Shown here: positions 7,999 to 15,858 of the stretch, in pieces
How positions within the stretch are numbered: position 1 is the first letter of the stretch
How the letters are laid out: every line of letters begins with the position of its first letter
Assembly: GCF_001425265.1 (NCBI RefSeq)
Contig: NZ_LMEC01000021.1
Span: 124,001-188,000, forward strand
Source: Massilia sp. Root418
GTDB lineage: Bacteria > Pseudomonadota > Gammaproteobacteria > Burkholderiales > Burkholderiaceae_D
DNA length: 64,000 nucleotides
Direction: 5' to 3'
Translations under genes and position numbers: made by a program
Notes under the pieces: generated by a model
The model's database searches: none
What the model was told of the DNA's origin: nothing
Seen by the model: the letters and a program-made list of their open reading frames with translations, nothing else

Positions 7999-8775
7999 AT
8001 CGATTCCACACTCATCTCCATCCTGCTGGCCACCACTATCGGCGGCGTGATCAGCCTGACGGCCGCGGCCATCTTCTCGTTTACCCTGCTGTCCAAGGTG
8101 GTCGAGCGCATGGTCAGCCTGTCGGTGGGCATCATGCTGTCCACGTCGCTGCTGCACGCGCTGCCGGAAGCGTTCGAGTCGAGTGCCGACCCGCGCACCC
8201 TGTTTGCCACCCTGCTGGGCGGGCTGCTGGCTTTCTTCATGCTGGAAAAGCTGGCCATCCTGCGCCATTCGCACCACCACGAGCACGACGGCCACCACCA
8301 CCACCATGGGCACGACAAGCGCGAGGCGGGCAAGGCGGGCTGGATGATCCTGGTGGGCGACGGCATGCACAACTTCACCGACGGCATCCTGATCGCGGCG
8401 GCCTTCCTGGCCGACCCGGGCCTGGGCCTGGTGACCGGCCTGGCCATCATCGCGCACGAGATCCCGCAGGAGATCGGCGACTTCATCGTGCTGCTCAACG
8501 CGGGCTTCTCGCGCACGCGGGCCTATGTCTACAATCTGCTGTGCAGCATGATGGCGATCGCCGGCGGCCTGCTGGGCTACTACACGCTGGACCAGGCCAG
8601 CAACCTGATTCCCTACGTGCTGGTGTTCGCCTCGTCGGGCTTCATCTACATCGCCGTGAGCGACCTGATGCCGCAGATGCAGCGCCGCGCCACGCTGCGC
8701 GAAACCATCCCCCAGGTGCTGCTGATCGCCGCCGGCGTGGCGATCGTGCTGTTCCTCACCGCCCACCGCCACTAA
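7999..8775 (+). CDS. ZIP family divalent metal transporter (start codon probably AUC)
   Basis: A ZIP transporter of about 258 residues that would import zinc or related divalent cations across the inner membrane. The two metal-site helices are intact: GDGMHNFTDG and IIAHEIPQEIGDF. A cytoplasmic loop between helices 3 and 4 is very rich in His (SHHHEHDGHHHHHGHDK), as in many zinc transporters. The first ATG/GTG/TTG in frame is GTG 8047, which would cut off most of helix 1. An open frame upstream encodes STLISILLATTIGG, and an AAGAGG Shine-Dalgarno at 7986-7991 stands 7 nt before an ATC codon at 7999, so I place the start there. The frame has no standard start further up either. Confidence 0.8.
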   Translation: MDSTLISILLATTIGGVISLTAAAIFSFTLLSKVVERMVSLSVGIMLSTSLLHALPEAFESSADPRTLFATLLGGLLAFFMLEKLAILRHSHHHEHDGHHHHHGHDKREAGKAGWMILVGDGMHNFTDGILIAAAFLADPGLGLVTGLAIIAHEIPQEIGDFIVLLNAGFSRTRAYVYNLLCSMMAIAGGLLGYYTLDQASNLIPYVLVFASSGFIYIAVSDLMPQMQRRATLRETIPQVLLIAAGVAIVLFLTAHRH

Positions 8776-8793
8776 GCGCCGCCAGGCCGCCTT

Positions 8794-9078
8794 GTGGCCG
8801 CGCAAACCGCGCGCGCCGGCCTTGGGCGCCTGGCGGAACTGTGCGAGCGCACGCCCCTGGAAACCCTGTATTTCGTTCAGCGGGACGGGTTCGACGAGAC
8901 TGAAGACAGCATCCGTGAAACCCTGCTAGCCGAGCCCGTGGCGCCAGCGGGACTGATCAGGCGCCGGTGGCGACCGGGCGGGCCGGGTTGGCGCACCATT
9001 CGCTCCAGGAACCGGGGTACAGCGAGGCGCCGTGCAGGCCCGCCACTTCCATTGCCAGCAGGTTGTGGCAGGCCGTGA
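8794..9078 (+). CDS. Doubtful small ORF between the ZIP gene and sulfurtransferase
   Basis: A GTG-initiated frame of 94 codons, in the same frame as the ZIP gene and 19 bp after it. The first 50 residues (for example LGRLAELCERTPLETLYFVQ and RDGFDETEDSIRETLLAEP) have a protein-like composition and high third-position GC, but the second half runs antisense through the 3' end of the sulfurtransferase gene. There is no clear ribosome-binding site. It may be a short real gene, the remnant of a longer one, or chance. I recognise no family. Confidence 0.2.
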   Translation: MAAQTARAGLGRLAELCERTPLETLYFVQRDGFDETEDSIRETLLAEPVAPAGLIRRRWRPGGPGWRTIRSRNRGTARRRAGPPLPLPAGCGRP

Positions 9079-9808
9079 CGCCCGAGCCGCATTGCATGAT
9101 GGCGGTGCCCGGGTTGCTCAGCAGCGGCGCGAATTCCTGCTTCAGCTGCGGTCCCGGCTTGAAGCGCCCGTCCGGCAGCAGGTTGTCCTTGAAGAAGCGG
9201 TTTTTGGCGCCCGGGATATGGCCGCCCACCGGATCGATGGTTTCGTTCTCGCCGCGGAAACGGTCCGGCGCGCGTGCGTCCAGCACGGTGCGGCGGTGGG
9301 TGCTCAGATTTTCCACCACGTCCGCCACACTCGCGGTATGCGCCAGGCTGGGGCGCTCGGTGATGTGGCCGCGCGCGCGCTGCGCCACCGGCGTCACCAG
9401 CGGCAGGCCCTGCGACTGCCACGCGGCCAGGCCGCCGTCCAGCACCGCTACGGCCGGGTGGCCGATCCAGCGCAGCAGCCACCACACACGCGCCGCGAAC
9501 ATGCCGCCGTGCGCGTCGTAGGCCACCACTTGCGTGTTGTCGTTGATGCCCCAGCCACGCAGCGTGTCGATCAGCGCGCCGCGCTCGGGCAGCGGATGGC
9601 GGCCCGTGAACTGCGCACCCGGCGCTGCCTTGGCGCCGGACAGGTCGTCGTCGATGCTGGCGAACTGCGCGTTCTGGATGTGGCCGATGGCGTAGCCGTC
9701 GCGGCCCGCGTTCGGATTCATCAGGTCATGGCGGCAGTCCAGGATGACCCAGTCCGGGTCGGTCAGGTGCTGCGCGAGGTCGGCGGCGTTGATCAGGGTG
9801 GTGTGCAT
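8957..9808 (-). CDS. sseA: 3-mercaptopyruvate/thiosulfate sulfurtransferase (tandem rhodanese)
   Basis: A 283-residue enzyme of two rhodanese domains. The N-terminal one is inactive (opening LINAADLAQHLTDPDWVILDCRHDL) and the C-terminal one carries the active-site loop QCGSGVTACHN with nucleophile Cys240. The CG(S/T)GVT loop is typical of 3-mercaptopyruvate sulfurtransferase, whereas thiosulfate sulfurtransferases usually have CRKGVT; that is the reason for the call. The enzyme moves sulfur from mercaptopyruvate to thiols or cyanide in the cytoplasm. It starts 20 bp downstream of the end of the EamA transporter gene on the same strand and may be transcribed with it. Confidence 0.9.
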   Translation of the reverse strand: MHTTLINAADLAQHLTDPDWVILDCRHDLMNPNAGRDGYAIGHIQNAQFASIDDDLSGAKAAPGAQFTGRHPLPERGALIDTLRGWGINDNTQVVAYDAHGGMFAARVWWLLRWIGHPAVAVLDGGLAAWQSQGLPLVTPVAQRARGHITERPSLAHTASVADVVENLSTHRRTVLDARAPDRFRGENETIDPVGGHIPGAKNRFFKDNLLPDGRFKPGPQLKQEFAPLLSNPGTAIMQCGSGVTACHNLLAMEVAGLHGASLYPGSWSEWCANPARPVATGA

Positions 9809-9828
9809 GGCGCTCCTCTACTGGTTTT

Positions 9829-10752
9829 TTACACTTCGCTGGCGATCGGATCGGTGGTGGCAATGGCCTTGCCGCGCTCCGTACTGCGGGTATTGTAAAA
9901 CGTTGCGGCCACGCCGGAGGCGAGAATGACGGCAATGCCCAGCCAGCTGTGCCAGTCGAAGGAATCGCTGAACACCACCACGCCCCAGAAGCTGGAAAAC
10001 ACGATGCCGGTGTACTGCAGGTTGGCCACCACCAGCGTCTTGCCGACCCGGTAGGCGCGCGTCATGGCCATCTGGGCGGCGGTGGCGGACAGGCCGATCC
10101 CCAGCAGCAGGAAGAATTTATACCACGTGTCGACCGCATGCCAGACCACCGGCCCGGCGCCCGCTTCCAGGATATTGCCGCCCACGCCGGCCAGCAGGTT
10201 GCCGATCGAGAAATAGAACACCACGCGGTATTCGGGCTCGCCGGCCAGGCCCAGCTTGCGCACCTGCATATAGGCCATGGCCGACAGCATGCTGGAGATC
10301 AGCGCCACCAGCGCGGGACGGAACTGGTTGGAATCGAAGGCCGGCTGCAGCAGCAGCGTGACGCCGACAAAGCTCATGAACACGGCCAGGATCAGTGGCC
10401 ACTCGACGCGGTTCTTGGCGTGCCACCAGCCGTGCATGAACAGCCATAGCGCGATCCAGATGGGCGCCATGTAGTTCAGCGTCATGGCGGTGGCCAGGGG
10501 CAGGTTGGCGATGGCGTAGAACCACAGCCAGAGGGAGACCACGCCAATGAAGCCGCGCCACAGGTGGGCCAGCGGCATGGTGGTCTTGAAGCTGCCGCCC
10601 TGGAGGCGGATCATGCAGAACAGGACTGAAACCCCGATCACGCCCCGGCACAGCACAATCTCGGAGGTAGTGTAGATTTCCGAGGCCAGTTTCACGCAAA
10701 CGCCCATGGCGGCGAACATGAAACTGGCGAACAACATCCAAAGCGATTGCAT
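9829..10752 (-). CDS. DMT superfamily transporter (EamA domains)
   Basis: A 307-residue inner-membrane protein with ten predicted helices in two EamA repeats. It begins MQSLWMLFASFMFAAMGVC, with a conserved helix-end motif in the first repeat (SEIVLCRGVIGV) and NYMAPIWIALW toward its end. The second repeat ends LQYTGIVFSSFWGVVVFSD. Such drug/metabolite transporters export amino acids, nucleosides or other small molecules, and the substrate cannot be predicted. It lies between the Rieske oxygenase gene (33 bp upstream) and the sulfurtransferase gene on the same strand, so one leftward transcript may cover all three. Confidence 0.88.
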   Translation of the reverse strand: MQSLWMLFASFMFAAMGVCVKLASEIYTTSEIVLCRGVIGVSVLFCMIRLQGGSFKTTMPLAHLWRGFIGVVSLWLWFYAIANLPLATAMTLNYMAPIWIALWLFMHGWWHAKNRVEWPLILAVFMSFVGVTLLLQPAFDSNQFRPALVALISSMLSAMAYMQVRKLGLAGEPEYRVVFYFSIGNLLAGVGGNILEAGAGPVVWHAVDTWYKFFLLLGIGLSATAAQMAMTRAYRVGKTLVVANLQYTGIVFSSFWGVVVFSDSFDWHSWLGIAVILASGVAATFYNTRSTERGKAIATTDPIASEV

Positions 10753-10785
10753 TACATTCCTGTTTCTGCCGCCCTGGCGGCTGGG

Positions 10786-11886
10786 TTACAAGGCTACTTT
10801 ACTGCGGTACCACTCGTGGAAGTGCTGCATGCCGTCTTCCATCGGCGACTGGTAGGGCCCGGCGTCGGTTTCGCCGCGCTGCATCAGGATCTTGCGGCCG
10901 GCGTCCATGCGCAGGGCGATTTCATCGTCCTCCACGCAGGTTTCCATGTAGGCCGCGCGCTCGGCGTCGACAAAGTCGCGCTCGAACAGCACGATTTCCT
11001 CGGGATAGTAGAACTCCACCACGTTGCGGGTCTTCTGCGGGCCGTCCGGCCACAGGGTGGACACCACCAGCACGTGCGGATACCACTCGACCATGATGTT
11101 GGGGTACAGCGTGAGCCAGATGGCGCCGAATTCCGGCGGCTCGCCGCCGCGGAACTTGAGCACCTGCTCGTGCCATTTCTGGTAGACCGGCGAGCCGGAC
11201 TTGCGCAGGCTGCGGTTTACGCCCACGGTCTGCACGCTGTAGTCGGCGCCGAATTCCCAGCGCAGGTCTTCACAGTTGACGAAGCCGCCCAGGCCGGGGT
11301 GGAAGGGCTCGACGTGGTAGTCCTCCAGGTAGACCTCGATGAAGGTCTTCCAGTTGTAGTCGCACTGGTGCACTTCCACGTGGTCGAACATATAGCCGCT
11401 GAAGTCCAGGTCCTTGGAGACCGACATCTGCTTGAGCTTTTCCATGACGTTGTAGCCGTTCTGTTCGAACAGCAGGCCGTTCCAGCTTTGCAGCCCGGTC
11501 TTGGGCAGGTTCAGGCAGGGCGTCTCGGGGAAGTGCGGCGCGCCGATCAGCTCCCCCTTCAAGTCATAGGTCCAGCGGTGCAGCGGGCACACGATGGTAT
11601 TGCTGTTGCCGCGCCCATTGAACATGAGCGCCTGGCGGTGACGGCAGACGTTGGACAGGAGCTCAAGGCCATTGGCGTTGCGCACCAGCATGCGCCCTTC
11701 GTTTTCGGAAACAAGGGTCGCAAAGTCACCGGCGTTCGGCACCATCAGTTCATGCCCGACATAGCGCGGGCCTGGCTTAAACAGTTGCTGCATTTCACGC
11801 TGCAGTAGCGTTTCGTCAAAATAGACGTTAACCGGAAGTTGCGCGTTGGAGCGCGCTAGCTTGGCGTGGGTAGCCAGATCGGACAT
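10786..11886 (-). CDS. Rieske-type aromatic ring-hydroxylating oxygenase, alpha subunit
   Basis: A 366-residue oxygenase with an N-terminal Rieske [2Fe-2S] site, Cys81-x-His83-x16-Cys100-x2-His103, and a C-terminal catalytic domain with mononuclear iron ligands His191 and His196 in EDYHVEPFHPGL. An AAGGGGGG ribosome-binding site precedes the start. Such enzymes take electrons from a reductase to hydroxylate or demethylate aromatic rings or quaternary amines. There is no beta subunit, ferredoxin or reductase gene nearby, so it must borrow an electron donor; single-component alpha3 oxygenases of this length include carnitine, choline and vanillate-type enzymes. Substrate unknown. It may be transcribed with the EamA transporter downstream. 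Confidence 0.88.
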   Translation of the reverse strand: MSDLATHAKLARSNAQLPVNVYFDETLLQREMQQLFKPGPRYVGHELMVPNAGDFATLVSENEGRMLVRNANGLELLSNVCRHRQALMFNGRGNSNTIVCPLHRWTYDLKGELIGAPHFPETPCLNLPKTGLQSWNGLLFEQNGYNVMEKLKQMSVSKDLDFSGYMFDHVEVHQCDYNWKTFIEVYLEDYHVEPFHPGLGGFVNCEDLRWEFGADYSVQTVGVNRSLRKSGSPVYQKWHEQVLKFRGGEPPEFGAIWLTLYPNIMVEWYPHVLVVSTLWPDGPQKTRNVVEFYYPEEIVLFERDFVDAERAAYMETCVEDDEIALRMDAGRKILMQRGETDAGPYQSPMEDGMQHFHEWYRSKVAL

Positions 11887-12211
11887 CCCAACCCCCCTTA
11901 ATTAATGTGCCGCAAACCAAGAAGAGACAGAATCCGTAAAGACCTGAATTCAATTTTTGAAACGGTATTTCGGACAGAACCGGAGATTATACCGTGAAAC
12001 GCCTATATTAGACCGGCTTTCCTGAGGAATCATTCACCCCTGCGCCCAATTGCCGCGCCGACAGGGTAGACTTGTTTGCAACGGTGTAAGTGCCGGTGGC
12101 GCTTGTGCTGGACTGTTAATTCCACTGCATTGGTTGGTTTGATCTAAAATAACGGGCTACACTGGGCTGGCGGCCCCCGAACGCCGCCTGGCCTTACCGA
12201 TTTGAGTGCAT
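11887..12211. other. Intergenic region between divergent Rieske oxygenase and xseB
   Basis: This 325-bp stretch, lower in GC than its surroundings, holds no credible gene and must carry two divergent promoters. On the minus strand a perfect TATAAT lies at 11986-11991, about 100 bp before the oxygenase start, but no good -35 matches it. It overlaps an inverted repeat, ACGGTAT at 11962 and ATACCGT at 11989. On the plus strand TTGGTT (12134) and TACACT (12158), 18 bp apart, are a moderate promoter candidate for xseB. Confidence 0.5.
11962..11995. promoter_or_regulatory. Inverted repeat over a TATAAT upstream of the Rieske oxygenase gene
   Basis: ACGGTAT and ATACCGT (7 bp each, 20 bp apart) form a perfect inverted repeat, and the right arm overlaps a minus-strand TATAAT. 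A regulator bound here could control the oxygenase-transporter transcript. No regulator gene is adjacent. Confidence 0.35.
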
Positions 12212-12472
12212 ATGTCTAAGAAATTGAATGCTGAATCCGCGAGTGCGCTGCCGGCCCCCGCTTCCTTCGAGGAAGCGATGGCGGAGCTTGCGCAACTGGT
12301 AACGCAAATGGAAGCGGGCCAGCTGCCGCTGGAAGCGTCGGTTGCGGCCTACGCGCGCGGTTCGGAACTGGTGAAATACTGCGCCGGCCAGCTCGACAAG
12401 GTGGAAGCCCAGGTCAAGGTGCTGGAAGGCGGCATGCTCAAGCCGTTCAACGACACCGAGGAGCTGGCATGA
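12212..12472 (+). CDS. xseB: Exodeoxyribonuclease VII small subunit
   Basis: An 86-residue subunit of exonuclease VII, which degrades single-stranded DNA with the XseA large subunit in the cytoplasm. The family core is visible: SFEEAMAELAQLVTQMEAGQ, then LPLEASVAAYARGSELVKYC and a final coiled segment to LKPFNDTEELA. I chose ATG 12212 rather than the in-frame GTG two codons earlier because the N-terminus MSKKLNAE fits better. The last codon overlaps the ispA start in an ATGA junction, so the two are coupled. xseA is not in the window. The order xseB-ispA-dxs is the usual one in proteobacteria. Confidence 0.93.
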   Translation: MSKKLNAESASALPAPASFEEAMAELAQLVTQMEAGQLPLEASVAAYARGSELVKYCAGQLDKVEAQVKVLEGGMLKPFNDTEELA

Positions 12473-13362
12473 GCGCCTTCCACGACTGGATGAAGACCAT
12501 CCAGGCCGGCATGGAGCAGGACATGGGCGGATACCTGCCTGCCGCCGGCGCCGTGCCCGCCAAGCTGCATGACGCCATGCGCTACGCCCTGCTGGGCGGC
12601 GGCAAGCGCGTGCGCCCGCTGCTGGTGTACGCGGCCGGCGCGCTGTTCGGCGCGGACGCCGCTGTGCTCAGCCGCGCCGCCGCCGCCGTTGAAATGATCC
12701 ACGCCTATTCCCTGGTGCACGACGACATGCCCTGCATGGACGACGACGCACTGCGCCGCGGCAAGCCGACCGTGCACGTTGCCTACGACGAGGCCACCGC
12801 GCTGCTGGTCGGCGACGCGCTGCAGTCGCAGGCCTTCCTGGTGCTGGCCGACGCTGCCGGCGCAGCGCTGCCGCCGGCGCGCCTGGCGGCCATGCTGCGC
12901 CTGCTGGCGCACGCGTCCGGCTCGGCCGGCATGTGCGGCGGCCAGGCCATCGACCTGGACAGCGTGGGCCTCAGCCTGACGCTGGAACAGCTCGAACGCA
13001 TGCACCAGCTCAAGACGGGCGCCTTGCTGCGCGCGTCCGTGGTGCTGGGCGCGCTGGCCGGCAAGGACCTGGACGGCGCCGAACTGGCCGCCCTGGACGA
13101 TTACGCGCGCGCCATCGGCCTGGCTTTCCAGGTGGTGGACGACGTGCTGGACGCCACCGCCGATTCGGCCACGCTGGGCAAAACCGCCGGCAAGGACGCG
13201 GCCGACAACAAGCCGACCTATGTGTCCATCCTGGGCCTGGAACCGTCGCGCGCGCTGGCGGAAAAATTGCGGCTCGACGCGCACGCAGCGCTCGCGCCGT
13301 TTGGAGAAAAAGCTCTGCGGTTACGCGAACTCGCGGATCTGATCGTGCAGCGGAAGGCATAA
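12469..13362 (+). CDS. ispA: Farnesyl diphosphate synthase
   Basis: A 297-residue all-alpha prenyltransferase that joins dimethylallyl diphosphate and two isopentenyl diphosphates into farnesyl diphosphate, precursor of quinone side chains and undecaprenyl phosphate. It has the substrate-binding GGGKRVRPLLVY and both aspartate-rich metal sites: SLVHDDMPCMDDD (first) and FQVVDDVLD (second), with GQAIDL and the KT pair (LKTGALL) between them. Length is normal. Translation is coupled to xseB through an ATGA overlap, and dxs follows after 2 bp, so the precursor-making and chain-building steps are made from one transcript. Confidence 0.95.
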   Translation: MSAFHDWMKTIQAGMEQDMGGYLPAAGAVPAKLHDAMRYALLGGGKRVRPLLVYAAGALFGADAAVLSRAAAAVEMIHAYSLVHDDMPCMDDDALRRGKPTVHVAYDEATALLVGDALQSQAFLVLADAAGAALPPARLAAMLRLLAHASGSAGMCGGQAIDLDSVGLSLTLEQLERMHQLKTGALLRASVVLGALAGKDLDGAELAALDDYARAIGLAFQVVDDVLDATADSATLGKTAGKDAADNKPTYVSILGLEPSRALAEKLRLDAHAALAPFGEKALRLRELADLIVQRKA

Positions 13363-13364
13363 GA

Positions 13365-15245
13365 ATGAACTTGCTAGACAATATCAATGACCCGGCGGAC
13401 CTGCGCAAGCTGCCGCGCACCCAGCTCACGCCGCTGGCGCACGAACTGCGCAACTACCTGCTCGATTCCGTGTCCAAGACCGGCGGCCACCTGTCGTCCA
13501 ACCTGGGCACGGTGGAGCTGACCGTCGCGTTGCACTACGTCTTCAACACGCCGCACGATCGCATCGTGTGGGACGTGGGCCACCAGACCTACACCCACAA
13601 GATCCTGACCGGCCGCCGCAACAAGATGCATACGCTGCGCCAGCTGGACGGCATCTCGGGCTTCCCGCGCCGCGTGGAAAGCGACTACGACACCTTCGGC
13701 ACGGCGCACTCCTCGACCTCGATTTCGGCCGCACTGGGCATGGCGCAGGCGGCCAAGATCAAGGGCGAGCACCGCCACGCCATCGCCGTCATCGGCGACG
13801 GCTCCATGACCGCCGGCATGGCCTTCGAGGCCCTCAACAACGCCGGCGTGCAGGACGACGTGAACCTGCTGGTGATCCTGAACGACAACGACATGTCGAT
13901 CTCGCCGCCGGTGGGCGCGCTGAACCGCTACCTGGCGCGCCTGATGTCGGGCCAGTTCTACGCGGCCGCCAAGAACGTCGGCAAGCAGGTGCTGCCCGGC
14001 CCCGTGCTGGAGCTGGCCAAGCGTTTCGAGGAACACGCTAAGGGCATGGTGGTCCCGGCCACCATGTTCGAGGAGTTCGGCTTCAATTACATCGGCCCGA
14101 TCGACGGCCACGACCTCGATTCGCTGATCCCGACGCTGGAAAACATCAAGAAGCTCAAGGGCCCGCAGTTCCTGCACGTGGTGACCAAGAAGGGCCAGGG
14201 CTATAAGCTGGCCGAGGCCGAGCCGGTGCTGTACCACGGCACGCCGAAATTTAATCCGGCCGAAGGCATCAAGCCTGCCCCGGCCGGCAAGATCACCTAC
14301 ACCGAAGTGTTCGGCAACTGGCTGTGCGACATGGCCAAGGCCGACAAGCGCCTGGTGGGCATCACGCCGGCCATGCGCGAAGGCTCGGGCATGGTGCGCT
14401 TCGAGCAGGAATACCCGGACCGCTATTTCGACGTCGGCATCGCCGAGCAGCACTCGGTCACCTTCGGCGCCGGCCTTGCCTGCGAAGGCCTCAAGCCGGT
14501 GGTGGCGATCTACTCCACCTTCCTGCAGCGCGGCTACGACCAGATGATCCACGACGTGGCGCTGCAAAACCTGGACGTGACGTTTGCGCTGGACCGCGCG
14601 GGACTGGTGGGTGCCGACGGCGCCACCCACGCCGGCAATTACGACCTGGCGTTCATGCGCTGCATTCCTAACATGGTGGTGATGGCGGCCTCGGACGAAA
14701 ACGAATGCCGCCAGATGCTCACCACCGGCTACCAGTACCCGGGCCCTGCCGCGATCCGCTATCCGCGCGGCGCGGGCATCGGCGCGGCCATCGATCCGGC
14801 GCTGTCGGCCATCGAAATCGGCAAGGGCGAGATCAAGCGCAAGGGCGAAAAGATCGCCATCCTGGCTTTCGGTTCGATGGTGGCGCCATCGGTGGCGGCG
14901 GGCGCCCAGCTGGACGCCACCGTGGCCAATATGCGCTTCGTCAAGCCGCTGGACGTGGCGCTGGTGAAGCAGCTGGCCGCCGAACACGACTACCTGGTGA
15001 CGGTGGAAGAGGGCTGCATCATGGGCGGCGCCGGTTCGGCCGTGGCGGAAGCGCTGGCCGAGGAAGGCATCGTCAAGCCGGTGCTGATGCTGGGCCTGCC
15101 GGACAAGTTCATCGACCATGGCGACCCGGCCAAGCTGCTGGCCAGCGTGGGCCTGGATGCGGCCGGCATCGCCGCCTCCATCAGGGCGCGCTTCGGCGCC
15201 GACGCCGCCGGCGAGCCGCGCCTGGTGGTGGTCAACAAGGGCTGA
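13365..15245 (+). CDS. dxs: 1-deoxy-D-xylulose-5-phosphate synthase
   Basis: A 626-residue thiamine-diphosphate enzyme that condenses pyruvate and glyceraldehyde 3-phosphate into DXP, first step of the MEP isoprenoid pathway. Motifs in order: SSNLGTVELTVALHYVF, VGHQTYTHKILTGRR, the ThDP/Mg motif VIGDGSMTAGMAFEALNNAG, then in the transketolase-like domain YFDVGIAEQHSVTFGAGLA with the catalytic Glu. Start 13365 follows GGAAGG at 13352-13357, inside the end of ispA. Full length. The gamma-carbonic anhydrase gene follows 13 bp later and could be on the same transcript. Confidence 0.96.
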   Translation: MNLLDNINDPADLRKLPRTQLTPLAHELRNYLLDSVSKTGGHLSSNLGTVELTVALHYVFNTPHDRIVWDVGHQTYTHKILTGRRNKMHTLRQLDGISGFPRRVESDYDTFGTAHSSTSISAALGMAQAAKIKGEHRHAIAVIGDGSMTAGMAFEALNNAGVQDDVNLLVILNDNDMSISPPVGALNRYLARLMSGQFYAAAKNVGKQVLPGPVLELAKRFEEHAKGMVVPATMFEEFGFNYIGPIDGHDLDSLIPTLENIKKLKGPQFLHVVTKKGQGYKLAEAEPVLYHGTPKFNPAEGIKPAPAGKITYTEVFGNWLCDMAKADKRLVGITPAMREGSGMVRFEQEYPDRYFDVGIAEQHSVTFGAGLACEGLKPVVAIYSTFLQRGYDQMIHDVALQNLDVTFALDRAGLVGADGATHAGNYDLAFMRCIPNMVVMAASDENECRQMLTTGYQYPGPAAIRYPRGAGIGAAIDPALSAIEIGKGEIKRKGEKIAILAFGSMVAPSVAAGAQLDATVANMRFVKPLDVALVKQLAAEHDYLVTVEEGCIMGGAGSAVAEALAEEGIVKPVLMLGLPDKFIDHGDPAKLLASVGLDAAGIAASIRARFGADAAGEPRLVVVNKG

Positions 15246-15258
15246 GGGTAAGCGCACC

Positions 15259-15786
15259 ATGCCAGTCAGTTCCTACCTCGACACCGCGCCCGAGCTGGGC
15301 GAGGGCGTTTACCTGCACGACACCGCGCAAGTGATCGGCGACGTGCGCATCGGCCGCGATTCCTCCGTGTGGTGCAACACCGTGCTGCGCGGGGACGTGA
15401 ACCGCATCACCATCGGCGAGTGCAGCAATGTGCAGGACTTCGCCATGGGCCACGTGTCGCACAAGAACGCGGCCAAGCCGGACGGCTCACCGCTCAAGAT
15501 CGGCAACTACGTCACCGTCGGCCACTCGGTGATCCTGCACGGCTGCGAGATCGGCGACGAGTGCCTGATCGGCATGGGCTCCATCGTCATGGACGACGTG
15601 GTGGTGAAAAAGCACGTCATGATCGGCGCGGGCAGCCTGGTATCGCCCGGCAAGGTGCTGGAAAGCGGTTACCTGTACGTTGGCCGCCCGGTCAAGCGCG
15701 TGCGCAAGCTCAGCGACGAAGAAATCGCCTACCTGAAGTATTCGGCCGAACACTACGTCCGCGTCAAAAACAACCACGCGAAGTAA
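15259..15786 (+). CDS. Gamma-class carbonic anhydrase family protein (YrdA/PaaY-like)
   Basis: A 175-residue left-handed beta-helix protein made of hexapeptide repeats (for example GDVRIGRDSSVWCNTVLRGD). The trimeric family binds zinc or iron with three His; candidates are in the segments AMGHVSHKN and VGHSVILHG, so the metal site looks intact. Known members hydrate CO2 or act as thioesterases (PaaY), and many have no shown activity. I chose ATG 15259 over an earlier in-frame start because it avoids overlap with dxs and gives the usual N-terminus. It sits 13 bp after dxs. Confidence 0.88.
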   Translation: MPVSSYLDTAPELGEGVYLHDTAQVIGDVRIGRDSSVWCNTVLRGDVNRITIGECSNVQDFAMGHVSHKNAAKPDGSPLKIGNYVTVGHSVILHGCEIGDECLIGMGSIVMDDVVVKKHVMIGAGSLVSPGKVLESGYLYVGRPVKRVRKLSDEEIAYLKYSAEHYVRVKNNHAK

Positions 15787-15820
15787 GTCCGCCTTGCGGC
15801 GGCGCATGCGCTCTCCTATA

Positions 15821-15843
15821 TTGGTATAAACGATTTATGCCAA
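15821..15843. promoter_or_regulatory. Inverted repeat just before the M48 protease gene
   Basis: TTGGTATAAA and TTTATGCCAA, separated by CGA, pair with one mismatch. The repeat ends 3 bp before the GGGGAGG ribosome-binding site of the protease gene, so it could be an operator or an RNA hairpin that limits translation. Confidence 0.35.
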
Positions 15844-15858
15844 TGTGGGGAGGTTGCC

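Noticed and set aside
13374..15260. A 628-codon open frame antisense to dxs
   Set aside because: It has shadow composition and covers dxs exactly; dxs has all its motifs.
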